Assembly (NCBI RefSeq): GCF_003051055.1 | Contig: NZ_QAON01000001.1 | Coordinates: forward strand, 248,001 to 312,000 | DNA: 64,000 nt | DNA from: Agitococcus lubricus | GTDB lineage: Bacteria > Pseudomonadota > Gammaproteobacteria > Pseudomonadales > Moraxellaceae | Direction of reading: 5' to 3' | In this document: positions 1 through 8,664 of the stretch, piece by piece | How the letters are laid out: every line of letters starts with the position of its first letter | Position numbering within the stretch: position 1 is the stretch's first letter | Notes under the pieces: generated by a model | Told to the model about the DNA's origin: nothing | What the model saw: only the letters and a program-made list of their open reading frames with translations | The model's database searches: none | Translations under genes and position numbers: made by a program

Positions 1-839
1 TGGTCACGACGGATTGGGTTGAAAAGAACTTAAATAATCCTAAAGTACGCTTAATTGAAGTTAGTGTTAATACGGGTTTATATGAACGTGGTCATATTCC
101 CGGTGCCGTCAATTTTCCTTGGCATACGGAGTTTGTAGACACTGTCCGCCGTGATATTGTCTCTTTAGAGCGTTTTCAGCAAGCACTACGCAAAGCTGGC
201 GTGAACCAAGATACGACCATAGTCTTGTATGGCGATAATAACAACTGGTTTGCTGCATGGGGTGCTTGGATTTTTGATGTTTATCAAGTGAAAAATGTTA
301 AGTTGTTAGATGGTGGCCGTAAAAAATGGGAAGCTGAAAGCCGTCCTTTATCACCATTAGCCTCCACTTATAGTGCTGGGAATATCAGCCTTAGCAAAGC
401 GAATTATAGTCTGCGTGCCCGTTTGCCTGATGTGCTTGCTGTCGCTGAAAAAAAGAATAATGCAGTACTCGTCGATATTCGTTCCCCTGATGAATATAAC
501 GGTAAAGTTTTTGCCCCAGCAGGAGTAGATGAATTATCTGTACGCGCAGGCCATATCCCTAGTGCAGTTAATATACCGTGGAGTAAAGCTGTAGCGGCTG
601 ATGGTACGTTTAAGCCTGTTGCAGAACTCAAACAATTATATGCAGAGGCAGGAATCGATGGCACTAAGCCCATTATTGTTTATTGCCGTATTGGGGAGCG
701 CTCTAGCCATACTTGGTTTGCGTTAAAAAAACTACTTGGCTATAACGTAAAAAACTATGATGGCTCTTGGACAGAATACGGAAACGCTGTCGGTGTACCT
801 ATCACTAATTTAGCTGGCACCGTTTGGGGTGGTAAATAA
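1..839 (+). CDS. thiosulfate/3-mercaptopyruvate sulfurtransferase, 5' partial
   Basis: Tandem-rhodanese sulfurtransferase whose start lies before the window; reading in frame from base 3, 278 residues are visible. The first rhodanese half (RGHIPGAVNFPW) is the inactive-type domain. The second carries the active-site loop CRIGERSSHTWF, where the cysteine accepts the sulfane sulfur; this form is typical of thiosulfate:cyanide sulfurtransferases of the actinobacterial CysA/SseA type. It probably moves sulfane sulfur from thiosulfate or mercaptopyruvate to a thiol acceptor or cyanide. An export signal cannot be judged because the N-terminus is missing. A YeeE/YedE-type sulfur permease follows on the same strand after a structured gap of about 380 bases, so a sulfur-compound role for both is a reasonable inference. 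The family is clear; the preferred donor is not. Confidence 0.9.
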   Translation, partial: VTTDWVEKNLNNPKVRLIEVSVNTGLYERGHIPGAVNFPWHTEFVDTVRRDIVSLERFQQALRKAGVNQDTTIVLYGDNNNWFAAWGAWIFDVYQVKNVKLLDGGRKKWEAESRPLSPLASTYSAGNISLSKANYSLRARLPDVLAVAEKKNNAVLVDIRSPDEYNGKVFAPAGVDELSVRAGHIPSAVNIPWSKAVAADGTFKPVAELKQLYAEAGIDGTKPIIVYCRIGERSSHTWFALKKLLGYNVKNYDGSWTEYGNAVGVPITNLAGTVWGGK

Positions 840-901
840 CCTGAGCTCTGGATAAAAACATGTTAACTTCTTGAGTATTGTGTAGAAATTATCTTAAGAC
901 C

Positions 902-1118
902 TTATAACAGCCGCCTTCCGTGGGATTGACGTTGGTTTCGGCCAACGTCAGCAAAGCCATTTCGTGGTGCAAAACTCGTTGCCTAACCGCAATCCAGCCT
1001 TCGCCCTGCATGGCTCAAGCATTCAGCAGGCAAGCAACGGTGTTGCTTGAAAGCCCCGCTTCACACTTGGCTCAAACAGTTGCACCACAAGGCTCCAACA
1101 GTGCCTTTGACGTTATAA
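902..1118. repeat. structured palindromic element (attC- or MITE-like), function unknown
   Basis: The 384-base gap between the sulfurtransferase and permease genes holds a nested inverted-repeat structure. Its ends are TTATAAC (902-908) and GTTATAA (1112-1118). Inside are a perfect 9-bp hairpin TGACGTTGG/CCAACGTCA (927-950), a distant pair GTGGTGCAA (965-973) / TTGCACCAC (1080-1088), and a hairpin CAAGCAAC/GTTGCTTG (1031-1049). The base composition looks more GC-rich than the flanks. The TATAAC...GTTATA ends recall integron attC sites such as Vibrio VCRs, but 217 bp is long for an attC and no integrase is in view. A small non-autonomous transposable element is the alternative. The short open frame inside it is not convincing as a gene. 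Confidence 0.4.
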
Positions 1119-1223
1119 ACAGTACACTTTCAACTAAAAAGCCATAGGCTTATCCCGAACTTAGGTTAAATAATATATCTGTACGAGGCCAACTCCTGAG
1201 TTGACCTCCCTCTAGAGACGACT

Positions 1224-2402
1224 ATGACTACCCACTTATTATCCTATCCCTTGTCTTGGCAGCGCACGGTCAGCGCGAGTCTTGTTTTAGGCTGCTTGTT
1301 CATTTGGGCTTACAACTTGTCACTTAATACGGAGCTTGACCCTAACTTAAGTTTATCTTTGTTATTTGGTATTGCATTCGGTGTGATTCTACAACGCAGT
1401 CGCTTTTGTTTTTATTGCATTAGTAATGACTTTTTACGTGAACGTAAAATTGAAGGGGTTCTAGGTATTATTGTTGCACTAGCGATTGGGACATTAGGCT
1501 ATCATACGATTTTTGGCGCCTTCTTACCCGAAGCGACAACAGGCCGCTTACCACCTAATGCGCATATTGGTCCTGTGAGTATTGTACTTATATTAGCGGC
1601 AGGCAGTTTTGGTGTGGGGATGGCGTTAGCTGGCTCTTGTATTAGCGCACTATTTTATCGGTTGGGCGAGGGATATTTTGCGGGTCTAATCCCCCTGTTC
1701 GGTACATTATTAGGTTTTATCCTTGGCTTTTATGTATGGAATGATGCCTATCTTTGGACAATTCAATCTGCACCTATCGTTTGGCTGCCCTCACAATGGG
1801 GCTATGCAACAAGTCTTCTTATACAATTAAGTATATTAACTGTACTCGTGATAGCGTTCCAATACTGGGGTAAAAAACCACTCAACTCACCTACTCTTTC
1901 ATTAAAACAGAGTATTTTTATTCAACGCTGGCCAACTTATGTTGGTGGAATTCTAATGGGTATGTTGAGCACTTTAGCTTTTTTACGTCTTAGTCCGTTG
2001 GGGGTTACTGCCGAACTTGGAAGTGTCGCTCGCACAATCGGTCATGATTTACCCTATTTTCCTGAACGATTGGAGGGCTTAGATAACTTTAGAGGCTGCA
2101 TGACTATGATAAAAGAAACATTACTGTCACGTAACGGTTTACTCGTTATCGGATTGATTGGCGGCTCTTTAAGTACTGCTATTTTATCGGGTGATTTTAA
2201 ACCCACTAGACCCCAATTATTAGATATTCCTCGCTTATTTATCGGTGGCATACTCATGGGGCTAGGCAGTATGCTCGCTTTAGGTTGTACAATCGGGACA
2301 TTACTTTCTGGCATTATGGCAGCCGCACTATCTGGCTGGGTTTTTCTGATTTTTTGTACAACGGGTTTATATTTAGGTTGGAAAATACGGCAACACATAT
2401 AA
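1224..2402 (+). CDS. YeeE/YedE-family sulfur-compound permease
   Basis: A 392-residue polytopic inner-membrane protein of the YeeE/YedE (Sulf_transp, PF04143) family. Characterised relatives (TsuA) take up thiosulfate through a relay of conserved cysteines. Visible family features are the internal duplication and the cysteine motifs: RSRFCFYC (C62, C65), AGSC (C139), FRGC (C292) and ALGC (C355). The length fits the full two-repeat form. The start at 1224 is preceded by a purine-rich AGAGACGA. The upstream neighbour is a thiosulfate-type sulfurtransferase, supporting uptake of thiosulfate or another sulfur species. Substrate is inferred from family and context only. Confidence 0.85.
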   Translation: MTTHLLSYPLSWQRTVSASLVLGCLFIWAYNLSLNTELDPNLSLSLLFGIAFGVILQRSRFCFYCISNDFLRERKIEGVLGIIVALAIGTLGYHTIFGAFLPEATTGRLPPNAHIGPVSIVLILAAGSFGVGMALAGSCISALFYRLGEGYFAGLIPLFGTLLGFILGFYVWNDAYLWTIQSAPIVWLPSQWGYATSLLIQLSILTVLVIAFQYWGKKPLNSPTLSLKQSIFIQRWPTYVGGILMGMLSTLAFLRLSPLGVTAELGSVARTIGHDLPYFPERLEGLDNFRGCMTMIKETLLSRNGLLVIGLIGGSLSTAILSGDFKPTRPQLLDIPRLFIGGILMGLGSMLALGCTIGTLLSGIMAAALSGWVFLIFCTTGLYLGWKIRQHI

Positions 2403-2427
2403 GCAAGTCTGTATGGATCATAGAGAA

Positions 2428-2458
2428 ATACGAAAAAACCCGTTGTTTTTGCTCGTAT
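2428..2458. terminator. possible bidirectional terminator
   Basis: Imperfect palindrome with arms ATACGA-AAAAAC and GTTTTTGCTCGTAT (a 2-base bulge), lying between the convergent permease gene and the DUF1566 gene. The T-rich and A-rich arms would leave U-runs in either direction. Position is the strongest support. Confidence 0.4.
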
Positions 2459-2516
2459 CTAGCCCGTATTAGGTCATAATTCACGTGCGCGGTTATGGCT
2501 TACACAAACAATAGCC

Positions 2517-3557
2517 TTAAGACACCGAGCGCACCAAACGCACATTTAAGGTATAACTTTTATGTGCCAATCCATCATGACCATAGCCAAAATACATCGC
2601 CCACGCATAATCCGCTTTTTCATCTACCGAAGATGTCCAAAATCGGCTACCTAGACTTTGCATATCCGTAAAAATATCCTCACGAATATGATAGTAATTT
2701 GATACCTCTTTGGTTAATAAACTGGCTAACTCGCTCAAGGTCGGTAGTCGCCAATCTGTAAAACCGCACCAACCGACAGTATTGACTTGCCGTAACCAAT
2801 CAAAGGTATTTTGTCCCAAACTTTGATGCCCTTCATGGCCACCATTCAGTGCAGGGTCTGGCTGAAACCACGTTAGCTCACCACGATTAGGAAAACGGTC
2901 ACTGTCACGCCAGTTCACTGCCCACATCAATTGCTGTGCTTCATCGACTACAGCCGCCCAACGCTCTGCGGTTAAGGGTAACACTTCGCCTTGTTTGCCA
3001 ATTTTTTGCCAGCCAAAAAAACGAGACTCTAATTTGGCTAAACGCTTAGAGCCTGCATCTTGCACCATTGGCACCATTTCAGGCGTTACAACAGGCGCAA
3101 GCACGATTTTTTCTTCGCTGGTATCTAATTTTTTACGTTTTTTAGGGACTGGCTCTATGATTTCCTGCTCTGTTATTGCAGCACGCGCTTTACGTTTAGC
3201 GGCTACCATTTTTTGTAATACTTGCTGCGCCATCCGCGAGCTGAATAACTCTGCTAAGGCAGTAATGTCATCTGCCTCCACCACGCTAATTAACTGCTCG
3301 TCATGAGCTTTGACCAATGCCGCTAATAACTTCTCTAAGCCCATAAAACCCTGACGTAGGGCAGGCTCTAATAGACTGTAATCTCTGCCTGTTTGCGGGC
3401 TGAGTAATTGGTCTATTTCGGCTTGTAAATGATTAAAGTTAGCTAATACAGCACGGTATTGCTGAATGAGAATCCGTATAGGCTCTAATTCTTGCTGAGC
3501 TTTAGCTTGTAATAATTCGTGGAGATAAAGGCTAAAATCGTGAGCACTAATCGACAT
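2517..3557 (-). CDS. DUF1566 (Lcl C-terminal-like) domain protein
   Basis: A protein of about 346 residues. The first ~130 residues are helical and Leu/Gln-rich, probably coiled coil. A linker with a basic KKRKK patch follows, and the last ~150 residues form a DUF1566/Lcl_C domain, recognised by LMWAVNWRDSD, GWCGFTDWRLPTLSEL and the closing FWTSSVDEK...VRLVRS pattern. DUF1566 domains are found in surface-associated and signalling proteins and have no known catalytic function. No signal peptide is visible, so it is probably cytoplasmic here. The ATG at 3557 is preferred over an in-frame GTG at 3566; either overlaps the upstream gene by 11-20 bases, indicating translational coupling. The molecular role is unknown. 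Confidence 0.7.
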   Translation of the reverse strand: MSISAHDFSLYLHELLQAKAQQELEPIRILIQQYRAVLANFNHLQAEIDQLLSPQTGRDYSLLEPALRQGFMGLEKLLAALVKAHDEQLISVVEADDITALAELFSSRMAQQVLQKMVAAKRKARAAITEQEIIEPVPKKRKKLDTSEEKIVLAPVVTPEMVPMVQDAGSKRLAKLESRFFGWQKIGKQGEVLPLTAERWAAVVDEAQQLMWAVNWRDSDRFPNRGELTWFQPDPALNGGHEGHQSLGQNTFDWLRQVNTVGWCGFTDWRLPTLSELASLLTKEVSNYYHIREDIFTDMQSLGSRFWTSSVDEKADYAWAMYFGYGHDGLAHKSYTLNVRLVRSVS

Positions 3558-4335
3558 ACACTGCACTCGAGTCTAAAACATGTTGATAAACGGCTGCGTC
3601 ATAATATTCTATGACAGGCTGAAAAAAGTCGTATAACGCCGCTAAGGGCTGCAATTGAGGCGCTTCAATCGTAAGCCGCTGATGCGCGTGTACATTCATC
3701 ACAAGGGCGGGTGTGGTTATTTGCTCGATGAGAGCTAATAACTGCGTTTGCCACTCATCGACTGGATGTTTAGGAAAATAGTGCTCAGACAACAATAAAA
3801 TAGGCACAACGCCTAAGGCTAAACCATATTGGCAAATATCTAATAAACGCGTCAATAACTCGACATCGGGCCATAACTGGCTAATCACCACAATCTGTAT
3901 CTTATCTGTCGCTGAAGGTATCGCCAGACGCTGGTTGTCAGATAGCACTTGTGCGCTATTAATACCCTGTTGACGTTGTACTAAGAGGGTATGTAAGTCT
4001 TCTAGATAGTCCTTAAATTGCTTTTTATGATAAATACAGCGTATAGACGAGGAAGATAATTGTTGAAAATAGGGAAAGGCTGGCCGTAAAGAGTGTTGAT
4101 AGACAGTAAACTCTAGCTGCGCCGCACCATGCTGCCATAACGATAACAAACAGTTTTCTACCAGTTGATAAGCGGCCTCTTGGTGCGCTAGTTGATGACG
4201 AATGACAATCGCTTGCTGATAAGTGATGGGCCATAGCAAAGGCAGCCCTGTATTTAGGCGCGCTAAACGCCAAAATGCAGGTAGGTGTTGCGCGATTGAG
4301 GGCTGTGTTAAAGCCAAGGTCGAAGCGTCTATCAT
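3547..4335 (-). CDS. conserved hypothetical protein coupled to DUF1566 gene
   Basis: A soluble 262-residue protein of no family I recognise. It is rich in Leu, Gln, Tyr and His, with no signal peptide or obvious membrane segment. The centre (about residues 145-190) reads as alternating strand and helix (IQIVVISQLWPDVELL, then ALGVVPILLLS), suggesting a Rossmann-like fold. Its 3' end overlaps the start of the DUF1566 gene, so the two are almost certainly co-transcribed and coupled. It starts 264 bases from a divergent amidase gene; that gap contains an inverted repeat (4445-4483). Confidence 0.6.
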   Translation of the reverse strand: MIDASTLALTQPSIAQHLPAFWRLARLNTGLPLLWPITYQQAIVIRHQLAHQEAAYQLVENCLLSLWQHGAAQLEFTVYQHSLRPAFPYFQQLSSSSIRCIYHKKQFKDYLEDLHTLLVQRQQGINSAQVLSDNQRLAIPSATDKIQIVVISQLWPDVELLTRLLDICQYGLALGVVPILLLSEHYFPKHPVDEWQTQLLALIEQITTPALVMNVHAHQRLTIEAPQLQPLAALYDFFQPVIEYYDAAVYQHVLDSSAVYVD

Positions 4336-4444
4336 CTGCGATTCCCTGTCGTTATGATGCTCATTACCTTCGCATACTTTTAGTTGATTGAATAGAGTCT
4401 GCGTTTACGACAATGAGTCAATATATCCCTTATTAACCCACAAA

Positions 4445-4483
4445 TAACAGAAAGAGATTCCCAAATACTGCCAGTTTCTGTTA
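4445..4483. promoter_or_regulatory. inverted repeat in divergent promoter region
   Basis: Arms TAACAGAAA and TTTCTGTTA, 9 bp and perfect, separated by 21 bases in the AT-rich gap between the divergent hypothetical gene and the amidase gene. It could be an operator or a transcript hairpin. No promoter hexamers stand out around it. Confidence 0.25.
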
Positions 4484-4599
4484 ATTAACATCACTACTCG
4501 ATATGAAAAAACGAAACCTTTTAGACTAGGGTTATTAGGCTTAAAAATAATGAATATTGTGTCAGCCTTCAGCAGTCCCGTATACACAGGAAAAATAAT

Positions 4600-6105
4600 A
4601 TGACTGGTTTTAAAGAGTATGCCAATTATGATGCCCTCGGTTTAGCCGAATTAGTCAAAACAGGTGCGGTGAGCCCTATTCAACTTTTAGAAGAAGCGAT
4701 TAAACGGCGCAACCAAGTGAATCCTAAACTGAATGCGGTTATCTACCCAATGGATGACTTAGCTTATGACACCATTACTAGAGGTCTGCCTCAGGGAACT
4801 TTTCAAGGTGTGCCCTTTTTAATTAAGGACTTATTAGCTGCCTATGCTGGCGTACCGATGACCAGTGGCTGTCGCGCCTATGAAAACTACAGACCAAACT
4901 ATGACAGTGAAATGGTCAAGCGCTACAAAGCCACAGGTGCGGTTATTTTTGGCAAAACCAATACCCCCGAATTGGGCTTGATGGGTGTCACAGAACCCAA
5001 ACTACACGGTGCAACCCGTAATCCGTGGCATTTACAACGTACGGCAGGTGGCTCTAGTGGCGGCTCGGCAGCGGCAGTTGCGGCAGGTATCGTGCCTATG
5101 GCGTCAGGCGGTGATGGTGGGGGTTCGTTGCGTATTCCTGCGGCTTGTTGTGGTTTAGTCGGCTTCAAACCGAGTCGTGGCCGTAATCCTTATGGGCCTG
5201 CCGTGTCTGAGCCGTGGTTTGGTCAAGTACAAGAAGGGGTAATTTCGCGCTCTGTACGTGACAGTGCCGCCATGTTAGATGCCACACACGGTCGTGATGT
5301 GGGTGCATTGTATGACGCGCCACCATTACAAGGTAGCTTTTTGGCTGCCGTCAGCCAAACGCCTACCCGCTTAAAAATTGCCTATACCCGCGAAGCCTTA
5401 TTAAGTGACACCACCTTAGACAGTGAATGCGTGACAGGCTTAGACCACACGGTAAGTTTACTGAAATCCCTAGGACACGAGCTGATTGAAGCCACACCGC
5501 CGATTGATAAAAAACAACTTGCCCACGGCTATTTATTACGTATTGCAGCAGCGACTGCAGGCGATGTTTTTGCCACAGAAGCCGTCATTGGGAGACCTGT
5601 CACGTTGAAAGACTTTGAAACCGAGACATGGTCTTTAGCGCGTTTAGGTCAATCATTCAGTGCCTTTGACCTAGACCATGCCAACCGTATCATCTACCAA
5701 CAAGCCCGCCTATTTGAAACATGGATGCAACAATACGATATCTTTTTGACTCCTACACTGGCTGCCCCCCCTATTCCGTTAGGTGGATTTAGATTACAAG
5801 GCATCGAAAAACTCTTAGCCCCCGTTGCCAAACGCTTCAAACTAGGGGCTTTAGTCCACTATTTACCTGTTTTAGAGCATTTGGCCGCACAAAATTTTCA
5901 ATGGGTTGTCTCTACACCCGTCATGAATATGACAGGCAATCCCTCTGTCTCTTTACCTTTACACTGGTCTAGAGATAATTTACCTGTAGGCATGATGTTT
6001 ACCGCCCGTTATGGTGATGAACAGACGCTATTTCAGTTAGCAGGACAACTCGAACAAGCCCAACCGTGGTTTCATCGACGTCCGCCCTTATTCGCTCATG
6101 CTTAA
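4600..6105 (+). CDS. amidase (amidase-signature family)
   Basis: A 501-residue amidase-signature enzyme that hydrolyses an amide bond; the substrate is unknown. The Ser-cisSer-Lys triad is visible: Lys76 in FLIKDL, the cis-Ser at 152 in GGSSGG, and nucleophile Ser176 in [10 protein letters not shown], with the 24-residue serine spacing usual for the family. The C-terminal half has the expected [14 protein letters not shown] and [17 protein letters not shown] segments. It starts at an ATG preceded by AGGAAA. It lacks features marking GatA (no gatC/gatB nearby), so a stand-alone amidase, for example of a 6-aminohexanoate-dimer or aryl-acylamidase type, is more likely. A dienelactone-hydrolase-like gene follows 44 bases downstream and may share the transcript. 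Confidence 0.9.
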   Translation: MTGFKEYANYDALGLAELVKTGAVSPIQLLEEAIKRRNQVNPKLNAVIYPMDDLAYDTITRGLPQGTFQGVPFLIKDLLAAYAGVPMTSGCRAYENYRPNYDSEMVKRYKATGAVIFGKTNTPELGLMGVTEPKLHGATRNPWHLQRTAGGSSGGSAAAVAAGIVPMASGGDGGGSLRIPAACCGLVGFKPSRGRNPYGPAVSEPWFGQVQEGVISRSVRDSAAMLDATHGRDVGALYDAPPLQGSFLAAVSQTPTRLKIAYTREALLSDTTLDSECVTGLDHTVSLLKSLGHELIEATPPIDKKQLAHGYLLRIAAATAGDVFATEAVIGRPVTLKDFETETWSLARLGQSFSAFDLDHANRIIYQQARLFETWMQQYDIFLTPTLAAPPIPLGGFRLQGIEKLLAPVAKRFKLGALVHYLPVLEHLAAQNFQWVVSTPVMNMTGNPSVSLPLHWSRDNLPVGMMFTARYGDEQTLFQLAGQLEQAQPWFHRRPPLFAHA

Positions 6106-6149
6106 GAAGGCTTAATTCACTCAACACATACATGATGAAGGATGTTGTA

Positions 6150-6935
6150 ATGACTCAACTCGCTGGTTTTAGCTCGTTTAATTTTGACTATCAAGATTTT
6201 AGTGTACCTGTATTCGTCAAAGGCACTGGGCCTGCCATTATTATTATCCATGAAGTGCCAGGTATTACCCCACAAGTCATTTATTTTGCTGAACGCGTCG
6301 CTGCGGCAGGTTTTACGGTGGTCTTACCCAGTTTATTTGGCACACCAGGCAAAGCCTTTGGCCCTGTTTATGCCTTAGAAAGTATTGGTCGCGCCTGTAT
6401 CCGTAAAGAATTTGCCGCTTTTGAAGCCAATAAGTCAGGGCCTATTGCCGACTATATGCGTGTTTTATGTCGTTTGGCACACGAAAAATACGGTGGTAAA
6501 GGCGTGGGTGCCTTAGGCATGTGTTTTACAGGAAACTTTGCGCTATCACTCATGGTTGAACCGTCGGTATTGGCAGGCGTACTCAGCCAACCCTCGTTAC
6601 CCATAGGTTTACCCCCTCTCACCGCGTCGGCCTTACATACTTCACCCGAAGACCTCGCCGTTCTCAAAAAACGCATTGCGACAGAAGATTTATCGGTTTT
6701 AGGTCTACGGTTTACGCATGATTTTATGTGCCCTAAGGCGCGTTTTGACCGTCTACGTGATGAGTTAGGTGAGGGTTTTGAAGCCATTGAAATTGATTCT
6801 GGCCCTAAAAATCAACATAAAATTAAACGGATTGCGCATTCGGTATTAACCATGGACTTAGTTGATAAAGAAGGCCATCCGACACGCCAAGCCCTAGACC
6901 GTGTGCTGAGCTACTTTCAAGAAAAATTATTATAG
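6150..6935 (+). CDS. dienelactone hydrolase family protein
   Basis: An alpha/beta-hydrolase of 261 residues from the dienelactone hydrolase family. It has IIHEVPG (His34-Glu35, the Glu that activates the thiol in this family), the nucleophile elbow G-M-C-F-T-G with Cys125 in place of serine, and a C-terminal His in KIKRIAHSVLT. Those are the Cys-His-Asp triad elements of carboxymethylenebutenolidase-type enzymes. The ATG at 6150 is chosen because AAGGA lies 7-8 bases upstream; an open frame continues 5' into the amidase gene but has no such signal. Cytosolic. The natural ester or lactone substrate cannot be read from sequence. Confidence 0.85.
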   Translation: MTQLAGFSSFNFDYQDFSVPVFVKGTGPAIIIIHEVPGITPQVIYFAERVAAAGFTVVLPSLFGTPGKAFGPVYALESIGRACIRKEFAAFEANKSGPIADYMRVLCRLAHEKYGGKGVGALGMCFTGNFALSLMVEPSVLAGVLSQPSLPIGLPPLTASALHTSPEDLAVLKKRIATEDLSVLGLRFTHDFMCPKARFDRLRDELGEGFEAIEIDSGPKNQHKIKRIAHSVLTMDLVDKEGHPTRQALDRVLSYFQEKLL

Positions 6936-7030
6936 GTATAACTCACCCATATTCACCCGTTGCCCCCCCCTAGACCCACTTTTTAAGAGGGAGTGCTAGA
7001 AAAGGATTTCACACAGGCGTTTGATTGAGC

Positions 7031-7068
7031 ATGACCACTTGCGACATAGTGGTCATCAGCCTCTTTTT
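7031..7068 (+). terminator. rho-independent-like terminator
   Basis: A 9-bp perfect stem ATGACCACT/AGTGGTCAT with an 8-base loop, followed seven bases later by TTTTT. It lies after the dienelactone-hydrolase gene in a convergent gap. The offset U-tract makes it a moderate call. Confidence 0.45.
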
Positions 7069-7092
7069 GACAATCCCCACATTAAAAGCTGC

Positions 7093-8256
7093 TCATCTGT
7101 GCTCATGGCTCATCAGCTCCATATCCGTCTCGATGCTATCGCCTAGGACAACACAGTTACGCCCCTGTGCTTTAGCCTGATACAACGCTGTGTCCGCAAT
7201 ACGGATTAGCGACTGGTCTGACATCTCTGTAGGTAAGGCTAATACTGAAACACCAATACTACATGTCCATGAAATTGCGCCATGCGATGTAGAGTGATAG
7301 ACGAGTTGACTGACGGCCTCACGACAACGCTCTGCCACAACCATGCTATATGTGGTGTCAATGTTTTTTAATATCACAATAAATTCTTCACCCCCAAAAC
7401 GCGCGACCACATCGCCATCACGTAGATTTTTTTTGAGTATTTGGGCAGTCATCTTTAACGCCTGATCTCCCGTCAGATGTCCAAAACTATCATTGATACG
7501 CTTAAAGAAATCTAAGTCAATCATAAAAATAGCCACAGACTTTACATCAGCCGCCTCTAACAACATGTGTAAATAGTCATTTGCATAACGCCGATTCATC
7601 ACTCCTGTCAGACTATCGGTTTTATTTAATAACTGAATACGCTGAATATAAGAATTTGTTTCTTTGAGAAATAAATAGGCAATGCCAATAAAAAACATCA
7701 AAAATGGGGTGGCAAAAAAGAATTGGGAAAAATAATAGAATCGACCAAACTCTACCGATTCGCGTACTGAAATATCGAGAAACAGGGGCGCATAGTCTAA
7801 TGCGCCTGCAATCGTAAGGTCATTAAGAACCAACATAGCAATAATTGTTGTAAAAACTGCCGATAAGACCATAGGGACAGGTAGCAACATCATACCCGTC
7901 ACCACCGCCCCCACCATGACTGCACCCGTGGAAATAGAAAGTAAACCAGACACATAGGCACCCATCATCAGAATGATGGTAAAAAACCAAACCGTTGTAA
8001 ACGATAACCACCATTCTAGGCGTGCGTTTGTTGATATTTTTAGGCCAATCAAGACCAAACCTATCGCTCCAAATAGCCCAGAATAATAAACAATCCCAAT
8101 CCATTCTATCCAATCTTTAGAGATAAAATGCTGATACATAGGATGTCTTAGTACATAATTGCCCCACAGGATATGAGAGAACAGTTGTATGGCAAAGGCT
8201 ATCATCAAAATAGCAACTCGTTGCCCAGCTCTTAATTCCATCAAACGCATAATCAT
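7093..8256 (-). CDS. membrane-bound diguanylate cyclase (GGDEF)
   Basis: A 387-residue inner-membrane protein with about six hydrophobic segments in the first ~205 residues, then a GGDEF domain opening with TDSLTGVMNRR. It would make cyclic-di-GMP from two GTP. The active-site signature is GGEEF (about 288-292), an active variant. Five residues before it is an intact RxxD inhibitory site (RDGD, about 279-282), so product feedback is expected. The ATG at 8256 is preferred because GGA lies just upstream; extending to 8307 requires a TTG without a ribosome site. The sensory ligand of the membrane domain is unknown. It is a single-gene unit convergent with the amidase-hydrolase pair. Confidence 0.9.
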   Translation of the reverse strand: MIMRLMELRAGQRVAILMIAFAIQLFSHILWGNYVLRHPMYQHFISKDWIEWIGIVYYSGLFGAIGLVLIGLKISTNARLEWWLSFTTVWFFTIILMMGAYVSGLLSISTGAVMVGAVVTGMMLLPVPMVLSAVFTTIIAMLVLNDLTIAGALDYAPLFLDISVRESVEFGRFYYFSQFFFATPFLMFFIGIAYLFLKETNSYIQRIQLLNKTDSLTGVMNRRYANDYLHMLLEAADVKSVAIFMIDLDFFKRINDSFGHLTGDQALKMTAQILKKNLRDGDVVARFGGEEFIVILKNIDTTYSMVVAERCREAVSQLVYHSTSHGAISWTCSIGVSVLALPTEMSDQSLIRIADTALYQAKAQGRNCVVLGDSIETDMELMSHEHR

Positions 8257-8369
8257 TATTCCAGATAACGATAAAAAGCCTGATAGACGGATACCCGCCA
8301 CTATCAATACACTTATTTTGAGAGTTATTTTTTATGTATCCTTTATAAAACATATATGTGCATAGATGC

Positions 8370-8631
8370 TAGGGTCTGTTGACGTTTTACGTGTGAGCCG
8401 CGTTGCTGATAAAAATTGACTCAGACAAGGCACAAAACGCAGCGCATAGTGATTCTATTGGCCAGTTTTGTCACGTAGTATGAAGCGGTTTTAACGCAAA
8501 CCACAGGGAAAGAGCGATTTTTTGAGGCTACTTTGTTCCTCATCGCTTAGTTGGAATCACGCGATTTATGCCGCGTATCCTCTAAAAAATAGCGTTTTTC
8601 GCAACCACCATCAAAACATCAACAGCCCCTA
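8370..8631 (+). mobile_element. MITE copy 1 (complete, ~262 bp)
   Basis: A non-coding element bounded by terminal inverted repeats TAGGGTCTGTTGACGTTTT and (reverse complement at the right end) TAGGGGCTGTTGATGTTTT. It matches, in inverse orientation and over its full length, the element at 23424-23694. No transposase gene lies inside, so it must have been mobilised in trans. It fills most of the 408-base gap between the diguanylate cyclase and rarA. A TA dinucleotide at both ends may be the target duplication. Confidence 0.85.
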
Positions 8632-8664
8632 TTTATTATTCTCTAAAGGACGTTGAGGATGCCC

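Noticed and set aside
920-1147. Short open frame of 75 codons in the palindromic region
   Set aside because: Begins at GTG without a ribosome site, overlaps the inverted repeats and has no family-like pattern; better explained as part of the structured element.
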